NCBI GenBank assembly: GCA_038889235.1
Contig: JAWAHN010000005.1
Location: 1 to 22,048, forward strand
Direction of reading: 5' to 3'
DNA from: Candidatus Jordarchaeales archaeon
GTDB lineage: Archaea > Asgardarchaeota > Jordiarchaeia > Jordiarchaeales > Freyrarchaeaceae
DNA: 22,048 bases
Part shown: piece after piece, positions 13,313 through 21,210 of the stretch
Numbering within the stretch: the stretch's first letter is position 1
How the letters are laid out: each line of letters begins with the position of its first letter
Notes under the pieces: model-generated
Database searches by the model: none
Told to the model about the DNA's origin: nothing
Seen by the model: only the letters and a program-made list of their open reading frames with translations
Translations under genes and position numbers: made by a program

Positions 13313-14536
13313 TTGTCGGATAACGGTGAAATGATTGTTGTGACGGCGATTGGCAGGGATAGGCCGGGGTTGGTCGCCGAGCTCACCGGGGTAATAGCTG
13401 GGGTCAATGGCAACATAGTCGACATAGAAGAGGTTGTAGTAAGGGGACTCTTCGCCATGTTCATGATAGTCGACTTGAGCAAGGCTGCAGCGTCCTCGGG
13501 AGAGCTCAGGGAGGCGCTCCTAGCCAAGGGTAGGGAGCTGGGTTTACAGGTGAACGTTGAACCCTATGTCCCCGGGAGGAGGAAAGCGGACAAGAGGCTC
13601 GTATACATTAACGTCCTCGGCAAGGATAGGCCGGGCATAGTGGCCGCGATTTCCTCCCTCCTCAGGGACTACAACATAAACATTGAGCGCATACGCATGA
13701 TAGCGAGGGGGGAAATGTTCGCGATGGAGATGATCGCGGACGTGAGTGACGCAAGCGGCGACCTCGAGGAGGTTAAGTCTAGGTTGAAGGCAAAATGCGA
13801 GGAGATGGAGCTGAGCGCAGTAATCCAGAGGGAGGATGTGGCCGGTGTGCCTAAAAGGCTGGTAGTGTTCGACATGGACTCCACGCTCGTGGAGCAAGAG
13901 ATAATAGACGAGATAGCCAAGGTTGCAGGAGTCGGGGACGAGGTGCGCGAGATAACGAGGCTGGCCATGGAGGGGAAAATAGATTTCAGGGAGGCATTGA
14001 AGAGAAGGGTTAAGCTCCTGGCGGGGTTGAGAGTGGAGGAGCTCGAAAAAGTGGCGCAGAGTATACGCTTGACGGCTGGGGCGAGGGAGCTCATACAAGC
14101 GTTGAAGAGCATGGGTTGTAAGGTCGCCCTAATAAGTGGAGGTTTCACGTACTTCACGGACAGGCTTAAGGAGATGCTTGGGCTGGACTACGCGTTCGGG
14201 AACAAGCTCATAATAAAGGACGGAGTCGTGACAGGCGAGGTTGAGGAGCCGATAATAGACGCTGAGAGGAAGGCGGAGATAATAAACTGGATAGCTGAGA
14301 ACGAGGGCATAAGCAAAGACGAGATAGTTGCGGTCGGAGACGGGGCCAACGATAGGTTCATGCTGAAGAACGTCGGGCTTGGAATAGCTTTCAACGCGAA
14401 GGAGATACTGAAGCAGGTGGCGGACGGAGTCATAAGCCAGAAAAACCTGCTGAGCGTATTGTACGCCTTCGGCATCCCCCAGTCTAGCATAGAGAAGTAC
14501 GTGAACAAGGGTGGTGAGGTTAAAGAGAGCGGCTGA
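13313..14536 (+). CDS. serB: Phosphoserine phosphatase with two N-terminal ACT domains
   Basis: SerB catalyses phosphoserine + H2O to serine + phosphate, the last step of the phosphorylated serine pathway. Residues about 6-85 (VVTAIGRDRPGLVAELTGVI) and about 95-170 (VYINVLGKDRPGIVAAISSL) are two ACT domains, each starting with the RDRPG/KDRPG ligand-site loop, so amino-acid feedback is likely. The HAD core has motif I VVFDMDSTLVEQE (about 185), motif II KVALISGGFTYFTD, a conserved Lys in RKAEIINWI, and motif IV VAVGDGANDRFML. The cap between motif I and II includes EITRLAMEGKIDFREALKRR, typical of SerB. TTG 13313 is preceded by GGTGGT; ATG 13331 is an alternative. It is 407 residues and complete. 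Confidence 0.95.
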   Translation: MSDNGEMIVVTAIGRDRPGLVAELTGVIAGVNGNIVDIEEVVVRGLFAMFMIVDLSKAAASSGELREALLAKGRELGLQVNVEPYVPGRRKADKRLVYINVLGKDRPGIVAAISSLLRDYNINIERIRMIARGEMFAMEMIADVSDASGDLEEVKSRLKAKCEEMELSAVIQREDVAGVPKRLVVFDMDSTLVEQEIIDEIAKVAGVGDEVREITRLAMEGKIDFREALKRRVKLLAGLRVEELEKVAQSIRLTAGARELIQALKSMGCKVALISGGFTYFTDRLKEMLGLDYAFGNKLIIKDGVVTGEVEEPIIDAERKAEIINWIAENEGISKDEIVAVGDGANDRFMLKNVGLGIAFNAKEILKQVADGVISQKNLLSVLYAFGIPQSSIEKYVNKGGEVKESG

Positions 14537-14553
14537 CTGGCACCGAAACTTTT

Positions 14554-14569
14554 GCGAGAAAAATTTAAG
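14554..14569 (+). promoter_or_regulatory. BRE/TATA promoter of the thioredoxin-HAD unit
   Basis: GCGAGAAAA followed by ATTTAAGA, 18 bp after the serB stop, gives a credible BRE and TATA. Initiation about 25 bp downstream leaves a leader of roughly 25 nt with GGGGGA as ribosome site before TTG 14619. Confidence 0.5.
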
Positions 14570-14618
14570 AGAGAGTTTCTCAGTTTAATGTTTTTAACCA
14601 ATTTCTGGGGGACAGGCT

Positions 14619-15050
14619 TTGCCAGAGGACTCGTTTGAAGAAGATGAGGAGTTAAGGAAGATTAAGGAGAAGAAGATTAAAGAGCTCGTGAAGAAAAGCC
14701 GGGAGGCAGAAGCTGGGGGCGTTAAGAACATAGTGATGCTCAACGAGGAAAGCTTCGACAGCTTCGTGTCGGGTTCCACGACTCCTGTGCTAATCGACTT
14801 CTTCGCCACTTGGTGCCCCCCGTGTAAGATGATGGAGCCGGTTATGGAGAAACTGGCGGAGGAGTTCGCCGGGAAAATAGCCTTCGGCAAGGTCGACGTA
14901 GACGAAAACATGAATCTCGTCAGCAGGTTCGACATAACAGCTGTTCCGACTTTCATACTGTTCAAGAAAGGCAAGGTGGTTGGAAGGGTAGTGGGAGCTA
15001 GGAACTACGAGACGTTCAAGAAGATGCTCGAAAAAGTTCTAGCCAGGTGA
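14619..15050 (+). CDS. Thioredoxin with charged N-terminal extension
   Basis: This is a cytoplasmic dithiol-disulfide oxidoreductase. The active site is WCPPC in IDFFATWCPPCKMMEPVMEK (about residues 65-69), and the cis-proline lies in ITAVPTFILFKKGKVVG. The thioredoxin fold covers about residues 38-143. The first 35 or so residues are a Lys/Glu-rich extension (EEDEELRKIKEKKIKELVKK) not found in minimal thioredoxins; it may form a helix or bind a partner. WCPPC replaces the commoner WCGPC, a known variant that raises the redox potential in some proteins. TTG 14619 follows GGGGA. The gene overlaps the HAD gene by 4 bp, so the two are translated together. Confidence 0.93.
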   Translation: MPEDSFEEDEELRKIKEKKIKELVKKSREAEAGGVKNIVMLNEESFDSFVSGSTTPVLIDFFATWCPPCKMMEPVMEKLAEEFAGKIAFGKVDVDENMNLVSRFDITAVPTFILFKKGKVVGRVVGARNYETFKKMLEKVLAR

Positions 15051-15763
15051 GGGAAGCCCCCTTGGAGGTGGCCGAGCTCATTCTCTCCAGGAGGGCTGTC
15101 GTCTTCGACTGCGACGGGACGCTCGTCAGCCAAGCAATAGACTACAAGGCAGTGAGAGAGACCGTAGCGGAGCTGCTGAAGAAACACGGCGTTCCAGGCG
15201 TGCTCATCTCACCAAGCGACGGAGTCATGATGATGCTCCGGAGGAGCGTGGAGTACTTATCGGCCAAAGGCGCACCCGTCGACCAAGTGGTCTCAGAGGT
15301 CGACAGGGTGGTCGAGGCGTTCGAGCTGAGGGCAGCCAGCAAGACCAACCCGATGCCCGGAGCCATAGAGTTGCTCGCCTTCCTGAAGGAGCGCGGGTTC
15401 AAGCTGGGGCTTTTCACACTGAACAAGAGGTCCGCCATGATGCTTGTCGCTAGGCGCTTCAACTTTGACAGGTTCATGGACGCCATGGTCTCAAGGGACG
15501 ACACGCCAGCTCCGAAGCCGGACCCACGCCACTTAGTAGCAGTTCTCTCGAAGCTGTCGGTTGAAGCGCAGGAGGCCGTGGTTGTAGGGGACCACCCAGT
15601 GGACGTGGAGTGCGCCGTGAAGGTAGGCGCTGCGGCCATAGGGGTCCTCTCATCTGGGAGGAGCAGAAAGGAGCTCGAGGACGCTGGAGCCTGGGTTGTC
15701 GTGGACAGCGTGGCCTCCATACTTGAGGCCCTGATGGACGCTAGTGGCCCCTCACGGGCATAG
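15047..15763 (+). CDS. HAD-superfamily phosphatase, phosphoglycolate-phosphatase-like
   Basis: The 238-residue protein carries HAD motif I VVFDCDGTLVSQ (nucleophile Asp at about 21), motif II LGLFTLNKRSA, motif III Lys in PAPKPDPRHL, and motif IV AVVVGDHPVDVECA. A helical cap lies between motifs I and II (about residues 35-100), as in subfamily I enzymes such as phosphoglycolate phosphatase. The substrate cannot be read from sequence. GTG 15047 overlaps the thioredoxin stop; TTG 15062, downstream of AGGTGA, is a possible alternative. The 3' end overlaps the convergent UROD-family gene by 23 bp. Confidence 0.85.
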   Translation: MREAPLEVAELILSRRAVVFDCDGTLVSQAIDYKAVRETVAELLKKHGVPGVLISPSDGVMMMLRRSVEYLSAKGAPVDQVVSEVDRVVEAFELRAASKTNPMPGAIELLAFLKERGFKLGLFTLNKRSAMMLVARRFNFDRFMDAMVSRDDTPAPKPDPRHLVAVLSKLSVEAQEAVVVGDHPVDVECAVKVGAAAIGVLSSGRSRKELEDAGAWVVVDSVASILEALMDASGPSRA

Positions 15764-16805
15764 AGCCTTTGTAGCGCCACTTTTTTGCCTCGAGCACCAT
15801 CGCCAACACGTTCTCCACTCTGCACGCCTTGTGGAGGCTGTTGCTTGATGAGAGTATGTAACCGCCGTCCCTCCCCGCCTTCGCTATGGTCTCGCCCACC
15901 ACTCGCCCAACTTCGTGTGGAGGGGCGGATGGTAGTAGGGTGTCGCAGTCTATGTTCCCAACTAGGACCAGCTTGTCACCGTACTTCTCTTTCACCCAGC
16001 CTATGTCAATGCCCGCAGCTGGCTCCAGCGAGTGGACTGCGTCTACTCCGGCCTCGATGAGGAGGGGGAGTAACGGGATGATGTAACCATCCGAGTGGTG
16101 GATTACCTTCACCCCGAGCTTCTTGAACGCTGAAACCTCCCTTTTTAAAAGGGGGAGGACAAGCCTCTTGAAAGTCTCAGGAGAGAAGAATGGGCCTGTT
16201 TTGTAGGCGTAGTCGTCCGCCAAGACTAGGGCGTCGACCCCGAGCTCAACTTCTATTTTTCCAACCTCTATCCAGTAGTCGCAGACCTTCCTCATGTGCT
16301 CCACTACGAAGGATGGATCTGCGTGCACGTCTGCAAGGAACCTTTCATGGGATCTTCCGAGCGCGGCGCGCTCTAGCGGACCTCCTACGAAGCCGACGAC
16401 AGCCATGTCGCCGCTCAGCTCCAGGACGCGCTTGACGTTAACGTACCTCTCCGACATATTCGGGTCTGGCCAGCTCCACGACTCAAAGTCCTCCCGCGTC
16501 GCTATGACGCCGCCAGCATACCAGACGGTTCCATCCTCAGTGATGACTCTCTTACGCCCCCACTCGTCCACGTACCCTCTCCTCCCCTTCTCATCTTTGA
16601 AGTGGGTGACGGGGAAAGTTTCCGGCCACGCAGTTACAGCGTCCAAGCCCAGCCACTTGAGGCACTTGACGCCGAGCTCTAAGCTGTACTCTTTGGCCCC
16701 CATTATTTTTACCACAAGGTCCTCATCCACCCCCATATCGTAGATTGGAATGGCGTCCGGCACCCCGTGATCGAGTGCAGTGAGGAAGCGCTCCCTGGGC
16801 TTCAA
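15741..16805 (-). CDS. Uroporphyrinogen decarboxylase (UROD/MtaA) family protein
   Basis: The 354-residue protein has the UROD TIM-barrel signs: the start MKPRERFLTALDHGVPDAIP, the strand DALVLADDYAYKTGPFFSPE, VKVIHHSDGYIIPLLPLL, VDAVHSLEPAAGIDIGWVKE and VLVGNIDCDTLL. The HHSDG motif and the following Glu/Cys positions resemble the zinc site of corrinoid methyltransferases (MtaA, MtbA, CmuA). A methyl-transfer role is as likely as decarboxylation. No other heme or corrinoid gene is nearby. The start is TTG 16805 with GGTG upstream and a TATA-like CTTAAATG about 20 bp away, so the mRNA may be nearly leaderless. It overlaps the HAD gene tail to tail. Confidence 0.85.
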   Translation of the reverse strand: MKPRERFLTALDHGVPDAIPIYDMGVDEDLVVKIMGAKEYSLELGVKCLKWLGLDAVTAWPETFPVTHFKDEKGRRGYVDEWGRKRVITEDGTVWYAGGVIATREDFESWSWPDPNMSERYVNVKRVLELSGDMAVVGFVGGPLERAALGRSHERFLADVHADPSFVVEHMRKVCDYWIEVGKIEVELGVDALVLADDYAYKTGPFFSPETFKRLVLPLLKREVSAFKKLGVKVIHHSDGYIIPLLPLLIEAGVDAVHSLEPAAGIDIGWVKEKYGDKLVLVGNIDCDTLLPSAPPHEVGRVVGETIAKAGRDGGYILSSSNSLHKACRVENVLAMVLEAKKWRYKGSMPVRGH

Positions 16806-16877
16806 CCCTAGACACCGTGAACATTTAAGGGGCGGGTGGGTTAAAAAGTTGAAGGAATAACTTTGGGGGATTTAACC
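16806..16877. promoter_or_regulatory. Divergent promoter region
   Basis: This short spacer serves two divergent genes. The minus strand has CCCTTAAATG at about 16823-16832, close to TTG 16805. The plus strand has GGTTAAAAAG at about 16838-16847, then GGGGGA 7 nt before TTG 16878. Both genes would have very short leaders. Confidence 0.45.
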
Positions 16878-17594
16878 TTGAGTAGGAAGGTTAGGGTTGC
16901 CGCCGTCGGGGACGTGCACTCCCCCCGCTACTTTGACCTACTCCTTGAAACATTGAAGGAGGGGCTTGAAGTCGACTTGCTGATGCTCGCGGGAGACATG
17001 GTCGACAAGGGGAAGGTCGATGAGTACCCGAAGGTCCTAGACCTGATCGAAAGCCGCGTCGACGCCCCCATAGTGGCTTGCTTTGGAAACGAGGAGTACG
17101 AGGACTTGCATGACAAGGTAAGGGAGGTTTGCAGTGGAAGAGTGGTCTTCTTGGAGGAGGAGGCCTTCACGCTAAGCGTGGGAGGCGTAAGTTTGGGCAT
17201 AGTTGGGTCTAAGGGTTCACTTGACAGGCCCACGTGGTGGCAGTCCAGGAACGTGCCGGGAATAAGGGAGCTGTACGCTGCTAGAGCTGAGAAGGTGAAG
17301 GAAAAGGTTTCCAAGCTCGACACGACGTATAGGGGGCTGCTGACGCACTATGCTCCAACCTACTGCAACCTGGAGGGGGAAAAGCCTTCAGCTTGGCCGG
17401 AGATGGCGTCTAGGATGTATGAGCCGGTGCTCGAAATGGTGGACTTCGCGGTCCACGGCCACGCTCACAAGGGCAAAACGTTCTGCGAGTTTAAAGGGGT
17501 CCCCGTGTTCAACGTGGCGCTGCCAGCCGCTAAGAGCGTGACAGTGTTCGAGGTCCCAGCGAGAAAGGTTAGGCTGGACGCGTTCTTCAGATGA
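16878..17594 (+). CDS. Calcineurin-like metallophosphoesterase
   Basis: This is a two-metal phosphoesterase. Motifs in order: VAAVGDVHSPRYF (D-x-H), LMLAGDMVDKG (GD), VACFGNEEYED (a GNEE form of the usual GNHD/E), LLTHYAPTYCN (H) and VDFAVHGHAHKG (GHxH). At about 238 residues it is a single-domain enzyme. The GNEE variant lacks the common His of GNHD, which is frequent in crenarchaeal members as far as I recall. The substrate is unknown. TTG 16878 is preferred over TTG 16863, because GGGGGA at 16866-16870 serves the former. The last 8 bp overlap the convergent radical SAM gene. Confidence 0.9.
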   Translation: MSRKVRVAAVGDVHSPRYFDLLLETLKEGLEVDLLMLAGDMVDKGKVDEYPKVLDLIESRVDAPIVACFGNEEYEDLHDKVREVCSGRVVFLEEEAFTLSVGGVSLGIVGSKGSLDRPTWWQSRNVPGIRELYAARAEKVKEKVSKLDTTYRGLLTHYAPTYCNLEGEKPSAWPEMASRMYEPVLEMVDFAVHGHAHKGKTFCEFKGVPVFNVALPAAKSVTVFEVPARKVRLDAFFR

Positions 17595-18636
17595 GACCTA
17601 TAGCGTGGAGTTGCCTTCCGAACGGGATGTCGTTTAGCAGTCCCGGGTAGAAGAAGCACTCCTTGCAGAACTCTGGGAGCCTCCCCCTCCTGAAAACCCT
17701 CCTCAACCTGTTATACTTTTCACCGTCCCAGACCTCGCGGAAGCTTCTGTTTTTAACGTTTCCCATCACCACATCGCTGTAGCAGCAGGGGACCACGTCG
17801 CCGTTGTGGTTTATGTCCGCCGACAGCCACGGCCTGTAACAAGTCACCCCTTTCAGGGGGCGCCTGTAAAGCGACAGGAATTCTTTAGCGTTGACGAGTA
17901 AGCCGTAACTCTCAGCTTTAACGGCCGCCCTTTTCAAGCACTCAACCATCACCCTGACCTCGTTCTCGTCCAACACTAGGGCGGGGTCTTCGGGGTAGTA
18001 CTTGTCGAATGTGAGCACTTGCGCCCCCATGTTGTGGGCGAAGTCCACCATATCCTCGAGCAAGTAGTAGTTGAGCTTCGTAACCACGCAGTGAATGTGG
18101 AGTATGGGTTTCGCAGCCCTCTTCAGCCTTTTAACCCTCGTCAGTTCCTTCATAGCAGAGGAAACGCGCTCGAACATACGGGCGGAGCCCCTAATCTCCT
18201 TGTAGACCTCGGGCGTCGGCGCGTCGACAGAGAACATCGCGACGTCCCACCCCATGTCGATCAAAGCCCGGGCAACCGACTCGTTGAGAAGCGTCCCGTT
18301 CGTCGTCAACACACCTTCCATTCCCAGCCTCTTGACGGTGCCCATTATTTCGAGGATATCCTCCCTCAGCAAGGGCTCCCCTCCACCCACCACGTGGATG
18401 CGCCTAACGCCGAAAGACGAGAGCTCCCTCAACAATTCTAGGTAGCGGCTGGTGGGGAGCTCCTCCGCTAGGGCGCGCCTACGGTCCTCCTCAGACAGCT
18501 TCCTCTGAAAGCACATCTTGCAGCGGAGGTTGCAGCGGAGCGTCGGCTTCAAGTCAACCTCCATCGGAGGAGCAAAACCCCTACAATGCCAAATAGAAGC
18601 GTAGAGAAGCGGAGCCATGGACCAACTGTAAACCAT
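17587..18636 (-). CDS. Radical SAM enzyme with SPASM-like C-terminal cysteines
   Basis: Radical SAM enzymes use a 4Fe-4S cluster and S-adenosylmethionine to make a 5'-deoxyadenosyl radical. The CxxxCxxC motif is in TLRCNLRCKMCFQRK (about residues 34-41). HVVGGGEPLLREDI is the GGEP SAM-binding motif, and GVLTTNGTLLNESVARALID and VAMFSVDAPTPEVYKEIRG match the barrel. The C-terminus carries VTCYRPWLSADINHNGDVVP, CCYSDVVMGNVKNRSFREVW and FCKECFF, a SPASM-type auxiliary cluster region. Such enzymes modify peptides or cofactors; the substrate is unknown. ATG 18636 is chosen because GGGAGGG sits about 6 nt upstream. A longer open frame reaching 18996 has an N-terminus that does not look like this family. 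Confidence 0.9.
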   Translation of the reverse strand: MVYSWSMAPLLYASIWHCRGFAPPMEVDLKPTLRCNLRCKMCFQRKLSEEDRRRALAEELPTSRYLELLRELSSFGVRRIHVVGGGEPLLREDILEIMGTVKRLGMEGVLTTNGTLLNESVARALIDMGWDVAMFSVDAPTPEVYKEIRGSARMFERVSSAMKELTRVKRLKRAAKPILHIHCVVTKLNYYLLEDMVDFAHNMGAQVLTFDKYYPEDPALVLDENEVRVMVECLKRAAVKAESYGLLVNAKEFLSLYRRPLKGVTCYRPWLSADINHNGDVVPCCYSDVVMGNVKNRSFREVWDGEKYNRLRRVFRRGRLPEFCKECFFYPGLLNDIPFGRQLHAIGLI

Positions 18637-19261
18637 GAAGAACCCTCCCAGCAACTCGCAAAGAGGGGAGCAAAGAAAGAAAAACGTTTCGCCCCGAACA
18701 GCGCTTCCAAGCACGGTTACTGCACCAAACACACATATAGAGCAACAAGCTACAATTTGAAGCTCCACCATTTCAAGGACGGAGGCTTGGGAAGGCTTAC
18801 AATGTACTTTGGCGGCGTGCAGGCACAGACAAGAATGCGCAATTAGCCAAAAATAGACACGAGGAAAGTGAAGCAATTTTTCATGAGAAATGGTAGCAAC
18901 ACTTGTGAAAGCCCTTGGGCCAGCGCAGTCAAGCCTCTGAAAAAGTAACTCCCTCGGGTACCCTGGCAAGGAACTAGTGCTCTGAGGGCGGTTCAAAGCT
19001 GGTTAAAAGCGACTGCAGTCAAGCGTGTAATTTTAATGAAAAAGACTGGTGGCTGCGCTCAACATTAGAAAGAAGGGCTTGCCCAACGTGGATTCCGACC
19101 TCTCTGACTGTCATGTGAAAGATGTAAACGCGAGTAGATGGCAGGAGGACTCGTTCTCCATGGATGGGAGGGGGCCAGAAGGGGGGTGGCAGATGCGCGA
19201 GCACGACACGTTTTAGCATTGTCTGAAAAGCGTTCCGTCAGAACACAGGGAAGCTAATAAA
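18637..19261. other. Gene-poor intergenic stretch
   Basis: About 625 bp without a supported gene. Minus-strand TTCGGGGCGAAACGTTTTTC near 18680-18700 may hold the radical SAM promoter, though no clear TATA box is seen. A plus-strand open frame from GTG at about 19048 to TAG near 19215 (including SRWQEDSFSMDGRGPEGGWQ) has no ribosome site and no recognisable family. It may be a gene scrap or chance. Confidence 0.5.
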
Positions 19262-19272
19262 GTTTTTAAACC
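19262..19272 (+). promoter_or_regulatory. TATA box of the tRNA gene
   Basis: GTTTTTAAACC is centred about 36 bp upstream of the tRNA 5' end, preceded by AATAAA. Spacing fits an archaeal tRNA promoter with a short 5' leader trimmed by RNase P. Confidence 0.5.
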
Positions 19273-19303
19273 CGCTATACATAAAGAATTGTAGACCCTA
19301 CGA

Positions 19304-19402
19304 AGCGGGGTAGGGTAGTCAGGAGATCCCGCGGGGCTCATAACCCCGAGATCGGTGGTTCAAAGCCGTTGCTTAAGCGGCGAATAAATCCACCCCCCGC
19401 TA
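19304..19402 (+). tRNA. Initiator tRNA-Met (CAU) with a 24-nt intron in the T-loop
   Basis: The cloverleaf folds by hand. Acceptor AGCGGGG (19304-19310) pairs with CCCCGCT (19395-19401), discriminator A 19402. The D-arm is GGG...CCC. Anticodon stem CGGGG/CCCCG carries loop CTCATAA. T-stem GGTGG (19354-19358) pairs with CCACC (19390-19394). Three stacked G-C pairs at the loop end of the anticodon stem and the A1-U72 pair mark an initiator. The T-loop TTCAAAT is split by 24 extra bases at about 365-388. Because of an AAA repeat the exact boundary can slide from 362-385 to 365-388. The insert folds as GCCGTT/AGCGGC around GCTTA, as expected for a splicing-endonuclease substrate. The mature tRNA would be 75 nt without CCA. 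Confidence 0.93.
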
Positions 19403-19484
19403 TACCCTTCCAACATTTTCATTAACGCTTTTTTCACGAATGAACACTTCAGCCTTGAATCTGGGGCTGGCTTCCTTGCGGGTT

Positions 19485-19851
19485 TTAGGGCAATTTACTG
19501 GAATGTATTCCGCGAAGGATGTTAGACGCGACCTTGACCGATGCTGCAGACTCTCGTGTTCTCCTGCTCCTCGAAATGTAGAAGCTTGTGTATACGTCTT
19601 CGCTGGTTAGCGTTATCGCGAGAACACTATTTGCAGTGGCCTTCAGTCTTTTCAGCTGCTTAGTTCTCGGTAGCGGGTAATAGCTGTCTCTTTTCTTGCC
19701 GCGGTACGGTATACTGGTTTTTCTCTTGCTCCAATTGTTGCCAGGTGGATCTCGAAAGGAGTGGAGGCTGGGAGACTTGCTTTTTCCTCTATTCTCGCTT
19801 TAGAGTTGCCTCCCGTTCTTGTTGCCTCCAGGTATGAAGAGTACCCCGTTT
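19485..19851 (-). pseudogene. Frame-broken remains resembling a nucleotidyltransferase (MNT) and HEPN toxin-antitoxin pair
   Basis: Two overlapping minus-strand frames look like decayed protein. The upstream one (about 19851 to TGA 19652) reads NSKARIEEKASLPASTPFEI and HLATIGAREKP. The TPFEIHL segment resembles the C-terminal part of archaeal minimal nucleotidyltransferases. The second (to TAA 19485-19487) reads YYPLPRTKQLKRLKATAN, ITLTSEDVYTSFYISRSR and ESAASVKVASNILRGI. That order is like a HEPN domain: PRTH-type motif, then D-Y-TSRY-type motif, then a C-terminal helix. Both lack starts and N-terminal parts. HEPN-MNT pairs are common archaeal toxin-antitoxin modules. The assignment is by pattern only, and the region could be unrelated. 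It begins about 80 bp past the tRNA 3' end. Confidence 0.3.
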
Positions 19852-20188
19852 AGGATTGCTATGACAATACAATCATTTTAAACCGCGTGATTAACCTTTT
19901 CCCTTGATTAGTGGGTGTTAAGGAGGCTTTCAGGTTCTGAAGCCTGTGGGCGGCTGGTCATTTCTGACGTCGCCTTGTTAAGGGGCCTTCAGAGAGTGAA
20001 ACACTTAAGTGACGCGTACGCCAAGTGCATCGTTGGAGCACCAAAAACAGGGAAATTTGGAAACCATAAAAAAGGAGCAGGGTTTAGAGATGTTAGAGTG
20101 GTCGTGGAGACATCGTTCCCAGTTGAGAACGCGGTCGGAGACTTGATTTAATAAAGGGAAGTAAGGGGGTTGCCGGCATAAAGGTGTG
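19852..20188. other. Intergenic; weak 78-codon open frame only
   Basis: A plus-strand frame from GTG 19915 to TAA 20151 encodes 78 residues (SDVALLRGLQRVKHLSDAYA, KCIVGAPKTGKFGNHKKGAG). It has no ribosome site immediately upstream and no family I recognise. CATTTTAAACC at about 19874-19884 could act as its TATA box. It may be a small gene or a scrap; evidence is weak either way. Confidence 0.25.
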
Positions 20189-20203
20189 GGCGGTGAAACC
20201 GCC
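20189..20203. terminator. Hairpin with AT-rich tail downstream of porB
   Basis: GGCGGT-GAA-ACCGCC forms a perfect 6-bp stem, followed on the plus strand by TTAAAACGATTTTT. It lies about 70 bp past the porB stop and could end transcription from either side. Confidence 0.3.
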
Positions 20204-20273
20204 TTAAAACGATTTTTAACGGAAAAGTCAGATTAAAACAACGAAGCCACAGAAAGGTGGAGATGTTTAAGGC

Positions 20274-21200
20274 TTACTGCTGTGTTAGTTGTTCTAGTTT
20301 TTGTAATTCCTGCCACTTTTTGTCGGTGTGCGCCTGTATGGCGTCAATTATGTCGCGCCTGATCTTCGGCGTGAACAGGTGGCTGAAGCGCCCCTGCGGG
20401 CGGAGATAGTATTCTACTGGGAGCTTCCGCTTCGGCCTCAACGTGATCCTGTACTGTCCATTTTCCACCTCGTAGAGGGGGAACATGCATGTTTGAACGG
20501 CTAACCGTCCCAGCTCTATTGTAAGGTGGGGAGGCGTTCTCCAACCTCTGGGGCATGGTGTTAAGGCTAGGATGAATGCCGGTCCGTCGGCGTTTATGGC
20601 CTTTTTCATTTTCCTCTGCAGGTCCATGGGGTAAGAGGGGCTTACTGTCGCAGCATAGGGTATGTCGTGCGCTACCACTATCTTCATGAGGTCTTTTTGC
20701 CACTCCATTTTCCCAGGGATGACTTTTCCAGCTGGGCTAGTCGTGGTCCACGCAGCCTTCGGAGTGGCGCCGGACCGCTGTATTCCAGTGTTCATGTAAG
20801 CGTCGTTCGTATAGCAGACGTAGACGAACTTGTGTCCCCTTTCTAGGGCTCCCGAAAGGGCTTGTAGTCCTATGTCGTATGTGCCTCCATCCCCCGCGAG
20901 GGCGAGCACCACGTCCCACTTCTTCTTCTTGCCTTTGCGCAGTAGGACTTTCTGTGCTGCCTCTACGCCGGCCGCAACTGCTGCCGTGCACTCGAACGCG
21001 GCGTGTATCCAAGGAGTCCTCCAAGCGGTGTAGGGGAACGGTGTGGTTGAAACCTCTAAGCAAGAGGTGGCGTTGCATATTATAGGAGGCTCGTCGAAGG
21101 CCTTCAGTATCTGCCGTAGAGCCACGCCTTCACCGCAACCTGCGCAGAGCCTGTGTCCGGGTGCAAGGTACTCGTGTAGGGGTAGTTCCTTCAATGCCAT
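20274..21200 (-). CDS. porB: Pyruvate (2-oxoacid):ferredoxin oxidoreductase, beta subunit
   Basis: PorB holds thiamine diphosphate and a 4Fe-4S cluster in the enzyme that converts pyruvate and CoA to acetyl-CoA, CO2 and reduced ferredoxin. The N-terminus has the cluster motif GHRLCAGCGEG and NATSCLEVS. The ThDP/Mg motif is LAGDGGTYDIGLQALSGALE with TNDAYMNTGIQRSGATP. The C-terminal region includes FILALTPCPRGWRTPP, with a further conserved cysteine. ATG 21200 is chosen because GAGGTGG, overlapping the porA stop, is 5 nt upstream; GTG 21209 is less likely. The length, about 308 residues, is normal. It is translated directly after porA. Confidence 0.96.
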   Translation of the reverse strand: MALKELPLHEYLAPGHRLCAGCGEGVALRQILKAFDEPPIICNATSCLEVSTTPFPYTAWRTPWIHAAFECTAAVAAGVEAAQKVLLRKGKKKKWDVVLALAGDGGTYDIGLQALSGALERGHKFVYVCYTNDAYMNTGIQRSGATPKAAWTTTSPAGKVIPGKMEWQKDLMKIVVAHDIPYAATVSPSYPMDLQRKMKKAINADGPAFILALTPCPRGWRTPPHLTIELGRLAVQTCMFPLYEVENGQYRITLRPKRKLPVEYYLRPQGRFSHLFTPKIRRDIIDAIQAHTDKKWQELQKLEQLTQQ

Positions 21201-21210
21201 AACAACCACC

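Noticed and set aside
18637-18996. 120-residue N-terminal extension of the radical SAM protein
   Set aside because: A strong ribosome site (GGGAGGG) sits before ATG 18636 and the extension has no relation to the family; it is upstream non-coding sequence.
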